Shown in pieces: positions 26,605 through 34,481 of a stretch of DNA of 36,506 bases. The notes beneath the pieces were generated by a model. That model ran no database searches. It was not told where the DNA came from and was given only the letters and a program-made list of their open reading frames with translations. Within the stretch, counting starts at the first letter, position 1, and each line of letters opens with the position of its first letter. A program made the position numbers and the translations under genes. Source of the stretch: Myxococcales bacterium (lineage in GTDB: Bacteria; Myxococcota_A; Polyangia; Polyangiales; Polyangiaceae); contig JAJZQG010000066.1 of assembly GCA_021847645.1 (NCBI GenBank), positions 1 through 36,506 on the forward strand, read 5' to 3'.

Positions 26605-26635
26605 GGCGCGGCGAGCACCTCGGTGGCGTCGCGCC
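26605..26635 (+). terminator. Possible terminator after rplQ
   Basis: An 8-bp GC-rich stem GGCGCGGC/GTCGCGCC (26605-26612 and 26628-26635, one G-U pair) with a small inner CAC/GTG hairpin, followed seven bases on by TTTT. The T-run is short and offset, so the call is tentative. It lies 26 bp after the rplQ stop. Confidence 0.4.
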
Positions 26636-26791
26636 TTCGTGTTTTGTGGCGCGGCCGCCGCCGGCTTCGTCGTCGTGCGGGGTGCTCGAATCCGCGGCAT
26701 GCGGAGCAACGAGCCACGGCGCTGCGCCGCGAGGTCGCCACCTTTGTCCGCGCGTGACGCCCGCTCTGACGTAAGCTCGCCCTGAGCGGAC

Positions 26792-27475
26792 ATGACTTCC
26801 CTTCGTTCTGCGGTGCTCGTCGGCGCTACCGGATTGATCGGCGGCAGCGTACTGGACGTGATCCTGTCGACTCCTGCGTACGGCCGGCTCGTCGTGCTGG
26901 CGCGTCGGCCGCTGGGCCGGGGTTCCGACAAGCTCCAAGAGCACGTGGTCGACTTCGAGCGACTGGGAGCCACGGCCGGTGATTGGCAGGCCGACGATGT
27001 GTTCCTGTGCCTCGGGACCACGATGGCCGTTGCAGGATCGCAGGAGCAGTTTCGTCGCGTCGACCACGACTACACCATAGAGGCCGCACGGCTTGCGAGG
27101 CGGCGTGGGGCGACGCGCCTGGCGCTGGTATCGTCCGTCGGGGCGGCGCAGCGTGCGAGCAGCTTCTATCTGCGTGTCAAGGGCGAGACCGAGCGCGACG
27201 TCGCCGAGCTTGGATACGAGTCCGTTCATGTCTTTCGCCCGAGCCTACTGGTCGGCGCCCGGGCCGAGCACCGTCGCGCCGAAGCCATGGGAATTGCGGT
27301 CACCCGTGCGGTGTCGTGGGCGCTGGTCGGAGGCTTGCGCGCCTACCGCCCGATCGATGCCTCGCGGGTCGCCACCGCCATGGTGCACGCAGTGCTCGCG
27401 GCGAGCCCGGGACGGCACGTTCATGCGTACGACGACATCCTGTCGCTGTCCGCACCGCCGCCCGTCCGCGCATAG
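26792..27475 (+). CDS. HTATIP2/TIP30-like NAD(P)-binding protein (atypical SDR)
   Basis: A 227-residue Rossmann-fold protein. The dinucleotide loop is GATGLIGG (about residues 11-18), followed by VVLARRPL, DDVFLCLGTTMAVAGSQEQFRRVDHDYTIEAARLA (spanning about 68-100), LVSSVGA and YLRVKGETERDV, the order seen in the HTATIP2/atypical SDR-a5 group, where the Tyr and Lys of YxxxK are present here as YLRVK. Substrate unknown. Transcribed alone after a 212-bp gap from rplQ, and ends 57 bp before the putative MITE. Confidence 0.85.
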   Translation: MTSLRSAVLVGATGLIGGSVLDVILSTPAYGRLVVLARRPLGRGSDKLQEHVVDFERLGATAGDWQADDVFLCLGTTMAVAGSQEQFRRVDHDYTIEAARLARRRGATRLALVSSVGAAQRASSFYLRVKGETERDVAELGYESVHVFRPSLLVGARAEHRRAEAMGIAVTRAVSWALVGGLRAYRPIDASRVATAMVHAVLAASPGRHVHAYDDILSLSAPPPVRA

Positions 27476-27529
27476 CCTCGCTGCGGCAGCCGGATGACGG
27501 CACGCTGGCCGGCGACGGTTCCCGTGGCC

Positions 27530-27532
27530 TCA
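27530..27532. repeat. Target-site duplication, left copy (TCA)
   Basis: TCA adjoining the left terminal inverted repeat; the same triplet adjoins the right repeat at 27719-27721. A three-base TNA duplication fits some IS5-family elements (IS1031 type), but three bases can match by chance. Confidence 0.4.
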
Positions 27533-27718
27533 GAGGCTGTTCAATCGGACGGCGTGGGGCTTGCGAGGGCGTCGTGTTCGTAGGCGTTCGGCGTGCGCGT
27601 GCGCGTGCGCGACCTGCAGCCACGGCGGAGCGTACAGCCGTCAGGGCGTGTCCTGACGCGGCGCCTCGGCCTTTTGCGGACTATCCCGGGGGCGCCAAGG
27701 CTTCGGTTGAACAGCCTC
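27533..27718. mobile_element. Putative MITE (186 bp, non-autonomous)
   Basis: Ends are a perfect 12-bp inverted repeat, GAGGCTGTTCAA at 27533-27544 and TTGAACAGCCTC at 27707-27718, extending to 15 positions with one mismatch (YCG). A TCA flanks each end. Internally there is a perfect 7-bp hairpin CGTCAGG/CCTGACG (27639-27658, 6-base loop) and a triple CGTGCG repeat (27592-27609) that is strictly alternating purine-pyrimidine. No transposase is encoded. The right edge coincides with the aroK stop codon. Size, inverted ends, target duplication and lack of coding content together fit a MITE; homologous copies would be needed for proof. Confidence 0.5.
27639..27658. repeat. Perfect internal hairpin of the putative MITE
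   Basis: CGTCAGG (27639-27645) and CCTGACG (27652-27658) around a 6-base loop. In an RNA running into aroK on the minus strand's downstream side it could act as a 3' hairpin, but no U-run follows. Confidence 0.4.
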
Positions 27719-28321
27719 TCAGCGTCTGTCGCGTTTGAGCTCATTCGACGGTCCGCCATGCGTGGCGCAATCGTTCTCGATGATGTCCTGCGCGAGCGCG
27801 TCGGTCCTGTCGAGCTTCCCCGCGCCCTGCAGCATGCGCAGAATCGCGAGCGCGAGCTCTCGCGCCGGGCGCCCGGAAGTGTCCACGGTCCAGCTCGCCG
27901 TGGCGGTATACACGGGATTGCGGGCCGCCAGGTGCGCGAGGACCTCTGCGCGCAGTGGCAGCGTGGTCAACCGCGGGCGGTCTGAAGCGCCGACGCGCGC
28001 GACGAGCGTGTCCACGTCGGCAGTCAACCACACGACCTCACCCATGGTGCGCAGCAGTACGGGGTGGCGGGGGTCGAGGACGATTCCGCCTCCGGTGGCG
28101 ACGACGAGTCGGTCGAACCTTGCCAGGTCGACGAGCGCATCGTGCTCGAGCGCGCGGAAGGCGTCCTGTCCGCGAGCGCGGAATATCTCGCTCACGGAGC
28201 AGCCCGTGCGCTGCTCGATGCGCGCGTCGCAGTCTGCGAAATCCCAGCCGAGGGCCTGTGCGAGCAGGTGTCCGACCGTGGTCTTGCCCACGGCCCGATA
28301 GCCAATGAGCACGATGTTCAT
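27719..28321 (-). CDS. aroK: Shikimate kinase
   Basis: A 200-residue shikimate kinase (shikimate to shikimate 3-phosphate). Walker A GYRAVGKTT (about residues 6-14), shikimate-binding DCDARIE (about 32-38) and FRALE, the glycine loop ATGGGIV (about 78-84) and LID RPRL. The ATG at 28321 starts the protein directly at the first beta strand (MNIVLIGY) and forms an ATGA overlap with the upstream aroDE stop; longer frames are not credible. The last about 25 residues exceed the usual family length. Its TGA stop is the complement of the TCA target-site copy at the MITE border. Confidence 0.93.
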   Translation of the reverse strand: MNIVLIGYRAVGKTTVGHLLAQALGWDFADCDARIEQRTGCSVSEIFRARGQDAFRALEHDALVDLARFDRLVVATGGGIVLDPRHPVLLRTMGEVVWLTADVDTLVARVGASDRPRLTTLPLRAEVLAHLAARNPVYTATASWTVDTSGRPARELALAILRMLQGAGKLDRTDALAQDIIENDCATHGGPSNELKRDRR

Positions 28322-29757
28322 GGTCGTGGTGGATCCGGCCAGGCGCGCGCCAGTTCCTGGGGGTCGAGCGCGAGCCCGATGAACAGGCGCATCTGTTCCA
28401 AGCCCTGTCGAAGCCACATGTCGCGGCCGGTGACGACACGGGCTCCTTGTTTGCGCGCCAGTGTCACGAGCGGCGTGGCTTCAGGTGTGTGAATCATGTC
28501 CATCACGATGCGGCCGGCCAGGTTCGAAGAGGCGGGTAAGGGGCAATCGGCGCCGTTGGAGCCGACGGGGGTGGCGTTGATGACGATCGGATAGGGCGCG
28601 GTGTCGAAGGCGTCCCAGGGACGCAACGAAACGCCGGGGATGTCTGTCGCAAGGTCGTGCATGGACGCTTCGTTTCTGGCGACGACGTCCACGCGAAAGC
28701 CGTCGGTGGCGAGGGCGACGGCGGCGGCACGAGCGGCACCACCCGCGCCGAGGACCGCGGCGCGCTGGCCTGGCCTGCCACCGGCCGCGCGGATCGCATC
28801 GCGCACGGCGCCTGCATCGGTGTTGTAGCCGGCCCAGCCCTGCGCTTCGCGAACGAGGGAATTGACGGCTCCCACTCGCCGCGCCAGATCGTCGAGGCGC
28901 GTGCAATGCGCGATGGCTTCCTGCTTGTGAGGCATCGTCACGCTCACGCCTCGGAACCCGAGGCTGGCCATGAGATCGAGGGAGGCGGCGAGCCGGCGGG
29001 TGGGCCAGGCAACATAGGAGTAGGGAAGGCCCCGCTGCCGGAAGACGCGATTGTAGATGGGCAATCCGGGGGAGTGGGCGACATGCGGTCCGCCCACGAT
29101 CCCCAGCGGGATCGGAGACCCGGATAGGGGAATCATCGAGCGGGCCTGGTCGACCGATAGCTGCCCGGGCGCTCCTGGCACGGGCGCACCGGACGAGACG
29201 AAGGTCCACGCGCTGCCGAAGCACGCATGAAGGATGCGGCTGGGCTGCCCCGCCGGGCCCAAGCCCAGGACCACGAACGGACGTCGAAGCAGCTTCGCCA
29301 CGCCGACCAAACGGGCGAGCTCGGCCGCGTCGTCCACGTGCAGCGCGAGCTTCGAGACGCCTGCGTGCGATGCCGCGATCGAGCGTGCGATATGCTCGAT
29401 AGTGCGATCATCGTCGGCGCGTCCGTGCCAGCTGAGCACCATGCGGTCGCGGCCCGTGTCCAGCAGGCGCCGGACGTGGGGCGCCTCGGACCATTCGACG
29501 TCGATGAGCCCCGTGTGCTGGCCGAGCAGCGCGCGAATGCGCCGTTCGTAGGCCTCGGTGCCGCCGTCGAACCTGCCGCCTTGCTGAACGGTTCGAAGGG
29601 TTGCGATCACGCGAGGACCGAACGGACGCAGCGGGGCGAGGTTCTGGTCGTTGCGCGCCAGGCAGTCGAGCCTGACTTCGTGCAGCATGTCGGGGAAGGT
29701 CTCGACACGCCGAACGACGGCGTCGATGTTGGGCTCGGTACCGGTCACGCAAAGCAT
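28318..29757 (-). CDS. aroDE: Bifunctional 3-dehydroquinate dehydratase (type I)/shikimate dehydrogenase
   Basis: A 479-residue fusion for two consecutive shikimate-pathway steps. N-terminal type I dehydroquinase (about 1-215): EVRLDCL (about 26-32), catalytic His in VLSWHG and Schiff-base Lys in GVSKLALHV. C-terminal shikimate dehydrogenase (about 220-475): GIVGGPHVAHSPG substrate site, Lys of SVTMPHK, Asp of GYNTDA, then the NADP loop GAGGAARA. The ATG at 29757 has GGAG six bases upstream; the open frame runs further to 30759 but that part is antisense to other genes. Same fusion type is best known in plants. Overlaps aroK by four bases. Confidence 0.93.
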   Translation of the reverse strand: MLCVTGTEPNIDAVVRRVETFPDMLHEVRLDCLARNDQNLAPLRPFGPRVIATLRTVQQGGRFDGGTEAYERRIRALLGQHTGLIDVEWSEAPHVRRLLDTGRDRMVLSWHGRADDDRTIEHIARSIAASHAGVSKLALHVDDAAELARLVGVAKLLRRPFVVLGLGPAGQPSRILHACFGSAWTFVSSGAPVPGAPGQLSVDQARSMIPLSGSPIPLGIVGGPHVAHSPGLPIYNRVFRQRGLPYSYVAWPTRRLAASLDLMASLGFRGVSVTMPHKQEAIAHCTRLDDLARRVGAVNSLVREAQGWAGYNTDAGAVRDAIRAAGGRPGQRAAVLGAGGAARAAAVALATDGFRVDVVARNEASMHDLATDIPGVSLRPWDAFDTAPYPIVINATPVGSNGADCPLPASSNLAGRIVMDMIHTPEATPLVTLARKQGARVVTGRDMWLRQGLEQMRLFIGLALDPQELARAWPDPPRP

Positions 29758-30076
29758 GCGGTCTCCAACGCCGGCGACGACAACGCGCCGTACACGCGCT
29801 GCGCTCCCCGGGGTGCGGATCGGCTGCGAGCGAGGCGCATGGCGACGACGAGCCGCGCGCCGGCTCGGAGCGCCCGCGTGACAGGCTCGGAGTCGGTCCG
29901 AGGAAGGCGATGAGGAGTTCCGTGCTTCACCGGCGGTGATTATCGAGGGTTCTGGCTCGGCGATGTCAAGCGCGATCGGTTGGCGAGGGCCGGGGTACTG
30001 GGACACCGATGGCCGCGCTCGAAGCACGCGAGGGATACCGTTTGCAATCTTCCCGCGACGGGCGGACGATCCCGTC
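29758..30076. other. Divergent intergenic region aroDE / EGF-like lipoprotein
   Basis: A 319-bp gap with no credible gene. It contains the promoter listed at 30042-30070 and an 8-bp inverted repeat CGTGCTTC/GAAGCACG (29921-29928 and 30021-30028) with a 92-bp spacer, which may be chance. No clear promoter for aroDE was recognised. Confidence 0.45.
30042..30070 (+). promoter_or_regulatory. Putative promoter for EGF-like lipoprotein
   Basis: TTGCAA (30042-30047), a 17-bp spacer, GACGAT (30065-30070). The transcription start would fall at or next to the ATG at 30077, and no Shine-Dalgarno is visible, so the mRNA would be leaderless. Confidence 0.35.
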
Positions 30077-30802
30077 ATGCGGGCCAGTGTCTCCGTCGCA
30101 ACAGTACCGTTGCTCCTAGTCTGGGGCTGCTCGAGGATGCTGGGCTTCGATGACCTCGAATTCACGCCTGCGCTGGGCATCGGCGCCGACGCGTCCATCG
30201 GGGACGCGACTGCTGCGGAGGTGGGCGACGACCGGGGGGCTGACATGCAGTCGGAAGGGGGGCTGGCCGACGCGGCGATGTCGTCGTGCGACGGTGTCAC
30301 ATGCTCGGGGCAAGGCGACTGTATGGTAGTCGACGGCGGAGCGGCGTCGTGCTCCTGCCATGCGGGGTACCATGCCGAGGGGCTTTCTTGCGTAGTGGAC
30401 GAGACGTGCACCGGGGTGGACTGCGGGCGTTGCGGGCAGTGCGCCGTCACAGGCGGGAAGGCAACGTGCACGTGCCCCGACGGATTCGTGTTCACGGGGA
30501 CCGGCTGCGTGGTCAGCCCGGACCCGTGCACGCCCAACCCGTGTGACGCGGACCATGCCTGCGTTCCCGAGGCCCATTGCGCGCCACTCGGGGCGTGCGT
30601 GCCGACCTGCGACTGCAGCAATTGCGGCAATTGCGGCCCCGACAACACGGATGGCCGATGGGACGATTGGCAGGAGTACTGCGGGAATCTCAAGTCGTCG
30701 CCGGCCACGATGGCGTGTGTGCGTCCGTGTCCGCAGGGGGACGGCTGTCTGCCGTACAACCCGCCGATATGCTGGCCGATGGAGGGGTGCTTCAGCCTGT
30801 AG
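30077..30802 (+). CDS. Cys-rich EGF-like lipoprotein
   Basis: A 241-residue predicted lipoprotein. Start ATG at 30077 gives a hydrophobic signal (ASVSVATVPLLLVWGC, Cys18 of VWGC lipidated). A Gly/Asp/Ala-rich linker (about 30-68) is followed by two EGF-like Cys modules, CDGVTCSGQGDC...CSCHAGYHAEGLSC (about 73-105) and CTGVDCGRCGQC...CTCPDGFVFTGTGC (about 110-145), then a third, irregular Cys-rich part (CDCSNCGNCG and later Cys pairs). About 30 Cys overall suggest many disulfides and extracellular location. Such proteins are common in Myxococcota; no specific function is known to me. Confidence 0.8.
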   Translation: MRASVSVATVPLLLVWGCSRMLGFDDLEFTPALGIGADASIGDATAAEVGDDRGADMQSEGGLADAAMSSCDGVTCSGQGDCMVVDGGAASCSCHAGYHAEGLSCVVDETCTGVDCGRCGQCAVTGGKATCTCPDGFVFTGTGCVVSPDPCTPNPCDADHACVPEAHCAPLGACVPTCDCSNCGNCGPDNTDGRWDDWQEYCGNLKSSPATMACVRPCPQGDGCLPYNPPICWPMEGCFSL

Positions 30803-30817
30803 GGGTGATGCGCGACG

Positions 30818-30846
30818 CTGTCATCCTGCTGCGCCGGTGCTATGGT
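30818..30846 (+). promoter_or_regulatory. Putative promoter for S46 peptidase
   Basis: CTGTCA (30818-30823), a 17-bp spacer, TATGGT (30841-30846). It begins 16 bp after the EGF-like lipoprotein stop and leaves a leader of about 27 nt before the ATG at 30880. It resembles the promoter proposed at 9718-9746. Confidence 0.4.
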
Positions 30847-30879
30847 CCGACGCGAGTTCTGCGCACCGAGGAATTGACG

Positions 30880-33066
30880 ATGAGAAGCTGTTCATTGGTC
30901 CTGTTGACTGGAGCCTCGCTGCTGGCCGTGGCCTCGTGCGCCGGCGGCAGGTTTCCGGAACCTTCGGCGTGTCCGAAGGGCCCGGCTGCACCATCGGCGT
31001 CGGCCCCGGCGGTCGCTTCGGCCTCGGCGTCGGCGCCCGCGCTCACGGCCGGGCCTGCTGCCAGCTCGGACGAAGGCATGTGGCTGCTCGAGGACTTCCC
31101 GGTCCAGCGCGTGAAGAACAAGTACGGCTTTGCGCCTACCAAGGAGTGGCTCGATCACGTGCGTCTGTCGTCGATTCGGTTTCCGGGTGGCTGCTCGGGC
31201 AGCTTCGTGTCGTCGCAGGGGCTGGTGATGACGAACCATCACTGTGTGCACCGGTGCGTGCAGCAGATCTCGACCAAGCAGAACGATCATGTGGCCAACG
31301 GGTTCTGGGCGGCGCAGGCCAAGGACGAGGTGCCTTGTCCGGCGATGGAGATAGACCAATTGGTGGAGATCAAGGACGTCACCGGCAACATCGAAGACGC
31401 CACGAAGGGGCTGGCGGACAAGGCGGCGAACGACGCGCAGAAGGCGGAGATGTCGCGCATCGAAAAGGCGTGCGCCACGAGCGACGGGGTCCGCTGCGAG
31501 GTCGTGTCGCTGTATCACGGCGGCAGGTATCATCTCTACAAGTACAAGCGCTACCAGGACGTTCGGTTGGTCTTCGCGCCCGAGCTGTCGATCGCGTTCT
31601 TCGGCGGCGATCCGGACAACTTCAACTTCCCGCGCTACGACCTCGACACGTCGTTCGTGCGCGTCTACGAGAACGGCAAGCCGGCGGTGACGGACCAGTA
31701 CTTCAAGTGGTCGAAGGACGGCGCCAAGGAAGGGGAGCTGACGTTCGTCTCGGGGCATCCGGGGTCGACCTCGCGGCTGCTGACGGTCTCGGAGCTGCAG
31801 TACATCCGGGACGAGGCGCTTCCGGCGTGGCTGCTGCGGCTGACGGAGGCGCGGGGAGCGCTCGGGCAATTCCAGAACCTGGGCAAGGAGCAGAAGCGCA
31901 TTTCGAGCTCAAAGCTGTTCGGGGTGGAGAACGCGATCAAGGCGCTGCGGGGGCGCTGGGAGGCGCTTCTGGATCCGAAGTTCCTGCAGGGCAAGCAGGC
32001 GGAGGAGAAGGCATTTCGCTTACGCATCGAGCAGGATCCGCGCATGCGGGCCGACTACGGCGGCGCGTGGGACGCCATTGCGGCCGCCGAGCAGCACAAG
32101 CGTGCCATTCGCGTCCCGTACGCATGGCTGGAGAAGGGCTGGGGGTTCTGGTCCGACCTGGCGGACCACGCGCGGACGCTGCTACGGGCGGCCGATGAGC
32201 TGCCCAAGCCCGACGGCCAGCGATTCCGCGAATTCTCCGACTCGCACCTTCCGGCACTCAAGCAGCAGTTGCTGTCCACCGCTCCGATCTACGACGATCT
32301 GGAGATTCTCACGCTCACGCTGTCCTTGACCCAGATGCGCGAGGCTCTCGGTGCCGACGACCCCACGGTCAAGAAGCTGCTGGGCAAGGAGTCTCCCGCC
32401 GAGGTCGCCGCCCGGTTGGTGCATGGCACCAAGCTCAAGGACGTGGCGTATCGCAAGAAGCTGCTGGAGGGTGGAAAGGCGGCGGTGGATGCGTCGACGG
32501 ATCCGATGATCGTGTTCATGCGGTTGGTGGATCCGGAGGCGCGGGCGGTGCGCAAGGACTACGAGGACAACGTGGAGGCGGTCGAGAACAAGAACAGCGA
32601 GCTCATTGCGCGGGCGCGCTTCGAGCTGTTCGGCACGAGCGAGTACCCGGATGCGACGTTCACGCTGCGCTTGGCCTATGGCCAGGTCCGCGGGTGGGTG
32701 GAGAACGGCCATCCGGTTCCTCCGGTCACCACGATTGGCGGAGCCTTCGAGCGCGCCACGGGGGCGGAGCCGTTTGCGCTGCCGAAGTCCTGGCTCGACG
32801 CCCGCTCGCGGCTGAACCTGCAGACGCCGTTCAACTTCTGCACGACCAACGACATCATAGGGGGCAACTCGGGCTCGCCGGTGATCAACAAGGATGCGGA
32901 GATTGTGGGTTTGATCTTCGACGGGAACATCCATTCGCTCGGCGGGGACTACTACTACGACGAGACGAACAACCGGGCCGTCGCCCTGGAGAGCACGGCG
33001 ATTCTCGAGGCTCTCGACAAGGTGTATCGCGCCGGGCGTCTTCGTGACGAGCTCATCGGCCTCTGA
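30880..33066 (+). CDS. S46-family dipeptidyl-peptidase (DPP7/DPP11-like), lipoprotein
   Basis: A 728-residue serine peptidase of family S46, whose characterised members remove dipeptides from the N-terminus of peptides in the periplasm. A lipoprotein signal (lipobox VASC, Cys20) is followed by an Ala/Ser/Pro linker. The chymotrypsin-like catalytic parts are His121 in TNHHCVH, the Asp region GGDPDNFNFPRYDLD, and Ser664 in GGNSGSPVIN, with the conserved GLIFDGNIHSLGGD after it. A helical regulatory domain lies between the two halves. GAGGA precedes the ATG at 30880 (upstream in-frame codons overlap the lipoprotein). Specificity between DPP7 and DPP11 type was not decided. Likely used in protein nutrition. 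Confidence 0.92.
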   Translation: MRSCSLVLLTGASLLAVASCAGGRFPEPSACPKGPAAPSASAPAVASASASAPALTAGPAASSDEGMWLLEDFPVQRVKNKYGFAPTKEWLDHVRLSSIRFPGGCSGSFVSSQGLVMTNHHCVHRCVQQISTKQNDHVANGFWAAQAKDEVPCPAMEIDQLVEIKDVTGNIEDATKGLADKAANDAQKAEMSRIEKACATSDGVRCEVVSLYHGGRYHLYKYKRYQDVRLVFAPELSIAFFGGDPDNFNFPRYDLDTSFVRVYENGKPAVTDQYFKWSKDGAKEGELTFVSGHPGSTSRLLTVSELQYIRDEALPAWLLRLTEARGALGQFQNLGKEQKRISSSKLFGVENAIKALRGRWEALLDPKFLQGKQAEEKAFRLRIEQDPRMRADYGGAWDAIAAAEQHKRAIRVPYAWLEKGWGFWSDLADHARTLLRAADELPKPDGQRFREFSDSHLPALKQQLLSTAPIYDDLEILTLTLSLTQMREALGADDPTVKKLLGKESPAEVAARLVHGTKLKDVAYRKKLLEGGKAAVDASTDPMIVFMRLVDPEARAVRKDYEDNVEAVENKNSELIARARFELFGTSEYPDATFTLRLAYGQVRGWVENGHPVPPVTTIGGAFERATGAEPFALPKSWLDARSRLNLQTPFNFCTTNDIIGGNSGSPVINKDAEIVGLIFDGNIHSLGGDYYYDETNNRAVALESTAILEALDKVYRAGRLRDELIGL

Positions 33067-33116
33067 GCGGCCGGCCACTGGTTGGCGGACACCTTGCCGT
33101 GTAGGATGCGGCCCTG

Positions 33117-34481
33117 ATGCACTCCAGGCTGGACGGCATGCGCGGCTTGCGACGCACTCCCGGATCGGGGGCTAGCCGGTCGGTGCCGTCACCGCTGCCG
33201 CGCGTCGTGGGTGCGCTGACGCTCGTGTCGCTGGCGCTGGTATCGCTGCCTGGGCGGGCGGAGGATGCTGCGGCAGAATCCCGCCGTGGCCAGGGCCTGG
33301 CCTGGAGGGGCAATTGCGTCGCGGCGGTGCCCCTGCTCGAGGATGCGGAGCCCACGCACCATCGGCCGGCCGCGCTGCTCGCCCTGGCGGATTGCTATGT
33401 AGCGTTGGGCGAGCTGCTCAAGGCCGCGGAGGCCTATCGTGCGTTGGGAGGCGAGAAGCCTTCGAGCACCATGATCCACGCGGATCGTCTCGCGATTCGC
33501 CAAGCCCGCTCCAGGCTCGCCAAGATCGAGCAGCGGATTCCTACGCTGTCGTTCGAGCTGGCCGAGCCCTACGAGGGGCTCGAGGTGTATCTGAACGGCG
33601 CGTGGGTCGAGGACCCCACGCGCCCCACGCCGGTCGAGCCGCACGTCGCGGTGCAGATTACGGCACGCGCAAAGGGGCGCGCCGAGCTTCGGCAATCGGT
33701 CGAGCTGGAGGAAGGCGAGCGCGTCGTACGCCCGCTGCGTCTGAAGCCGAAGGCCGACGAGCAGCGGAGACGCCGTCCATCTGCCGCCAAGGCGAGCGGC
33801 AAGAGGTCCGGTGCAAACCGGCCGTGGATCGGCGCCAGGTTTCGCACGTACCTCATTCCACAACAGGTCATGAATCTGGTCGGTGACGGCGGCCGGACGG
33901 TGCTGGTGCCTGGCGGCAGCCTGGTCTACACGCTGGGGGTGTCGGACCCGCAGATCCACCTCACCCTCGGCTACGCCAACTATCACCTAGGCGGAATGCC
34001 ATTCAAGCCGCACGGCACGCCCGACACCGACTACGAAATCATCGAGAGCACCCTTGAGGCCGCCTACGCGACCGTCGAGGTGACCTGGATGCACCCTCTC
34101 GACGACGAGGGCGACTGGCAATTCAACTACGGATTCGGCATCGGGGTTGGGTGGATGTTCCGCGGGGAGCTGTATCGCACGCAGGCCTATCCACCGGGGC
34201 TCGTGCCGGGCGATCCCAACACCTATCTCAAGTGCGACGGCCCGGATCGTCCCCCGGGGTCGTGGGCGTACTGCAATTCGCTCGACTTCGACGCCAATCA
34301 CTACAACTACGCAGAGCCTAGCTGGGCGCAGGGGGGAAAGCGCCCGCTCATCTACCCGTGGCTCGCGTTGCCGCTGCTGGGCGTGTCGGCTCGGGTCGGC
34401 AAGGACATGATGATCGACTTCGAGGCAGCCGTCACCGACTCGGGGTTCCTGCTCGGCGCGGGGGCGCGAGCCGGGCTGTAA
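33117..34481 (+). CDS. Signal peptide/TPR-like protein with outer-membrane-like C-terminus
   Basis: A 454-residue exported protein. The signal sequence lies at about residues 29-48 (VVGALTLVSLALVSLPGRAE), preceded by a long basic N-terminus, so ATG at 33117 or 33138 may be true start. Helical TPR-like repeats (about 50-135: GNCVAAVPLL, ALLALADCYVALGELLKAAEAYRAL), a beta PEGA-like segment (LSFELAEPYEGLEVYLNGAWVED, about 143-165), then a C-terminal beta-rich part with Tyr/Gly/aromatic alternation (about 240-454) that looks like a beta-barrel. The same TPR plus PEGA style appears at 7431-8408. Convergently overlaps the protease gene by 50 bp. Function unknown. Confidence 0.7.
   Translation: MHSRLDGMRGLRRTPGSGASRSVPSPLPRVVGALTLVSLALVSLPGRAEDAAAESRRGQGLAWRGNCVAAVPLLEDAEPTHHRPAALLALADCYVALGELLKAAEAYRALGGEKPSSTMIHADRLAIRQARSRLAKIEQRIPTLSFELAEPYEGLEVYLNGAWVEDPTRPTPVEPHVAVQITARAKGRAELRQSVELEEGERVVRPLRLKPKADEQRRRRPSAAKASGKRSGANRPWIGARFRTYLIPQQVMNLVGDGGRTVLVPGGSLVYTLGVSDPQIHLTLGYANYHLGGMPFKPHGTPDTDYEIIESTLEAAYATVEVTWMHPLDDEGDWQFNYGFGIGVGWMFRGELYRTQAYPPGLVPGDPNTYLKCDGPDRPPGSWAYCNSLDFDANHYNYAEPSWAQGGKRPLIYPWLALPLLGVSARVGKDMMIDFEAAVTDSGFLLGAGARAGL

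Noticed and set aside
27541..27759. Minus-strand 72-codon frame inside the putative MITE
   Set aside because: Translation has no transposase motif; it extends into aroK in another frame and is probably chance.
29758..30759. Upstream extension of the aroDE frame on the minus strand
   Set aside because: Antisense to the EGF-like lipoprotein, with Ser/Pro/His-rich junk composition; a well-placed GGAG and ATG exist at 29757.
33082..33107. Promoter-like TTGGCG...TAGGAT before the gene at 33117
   Set aside because: Spacer of only 14 bp; not accepted as a promoter.
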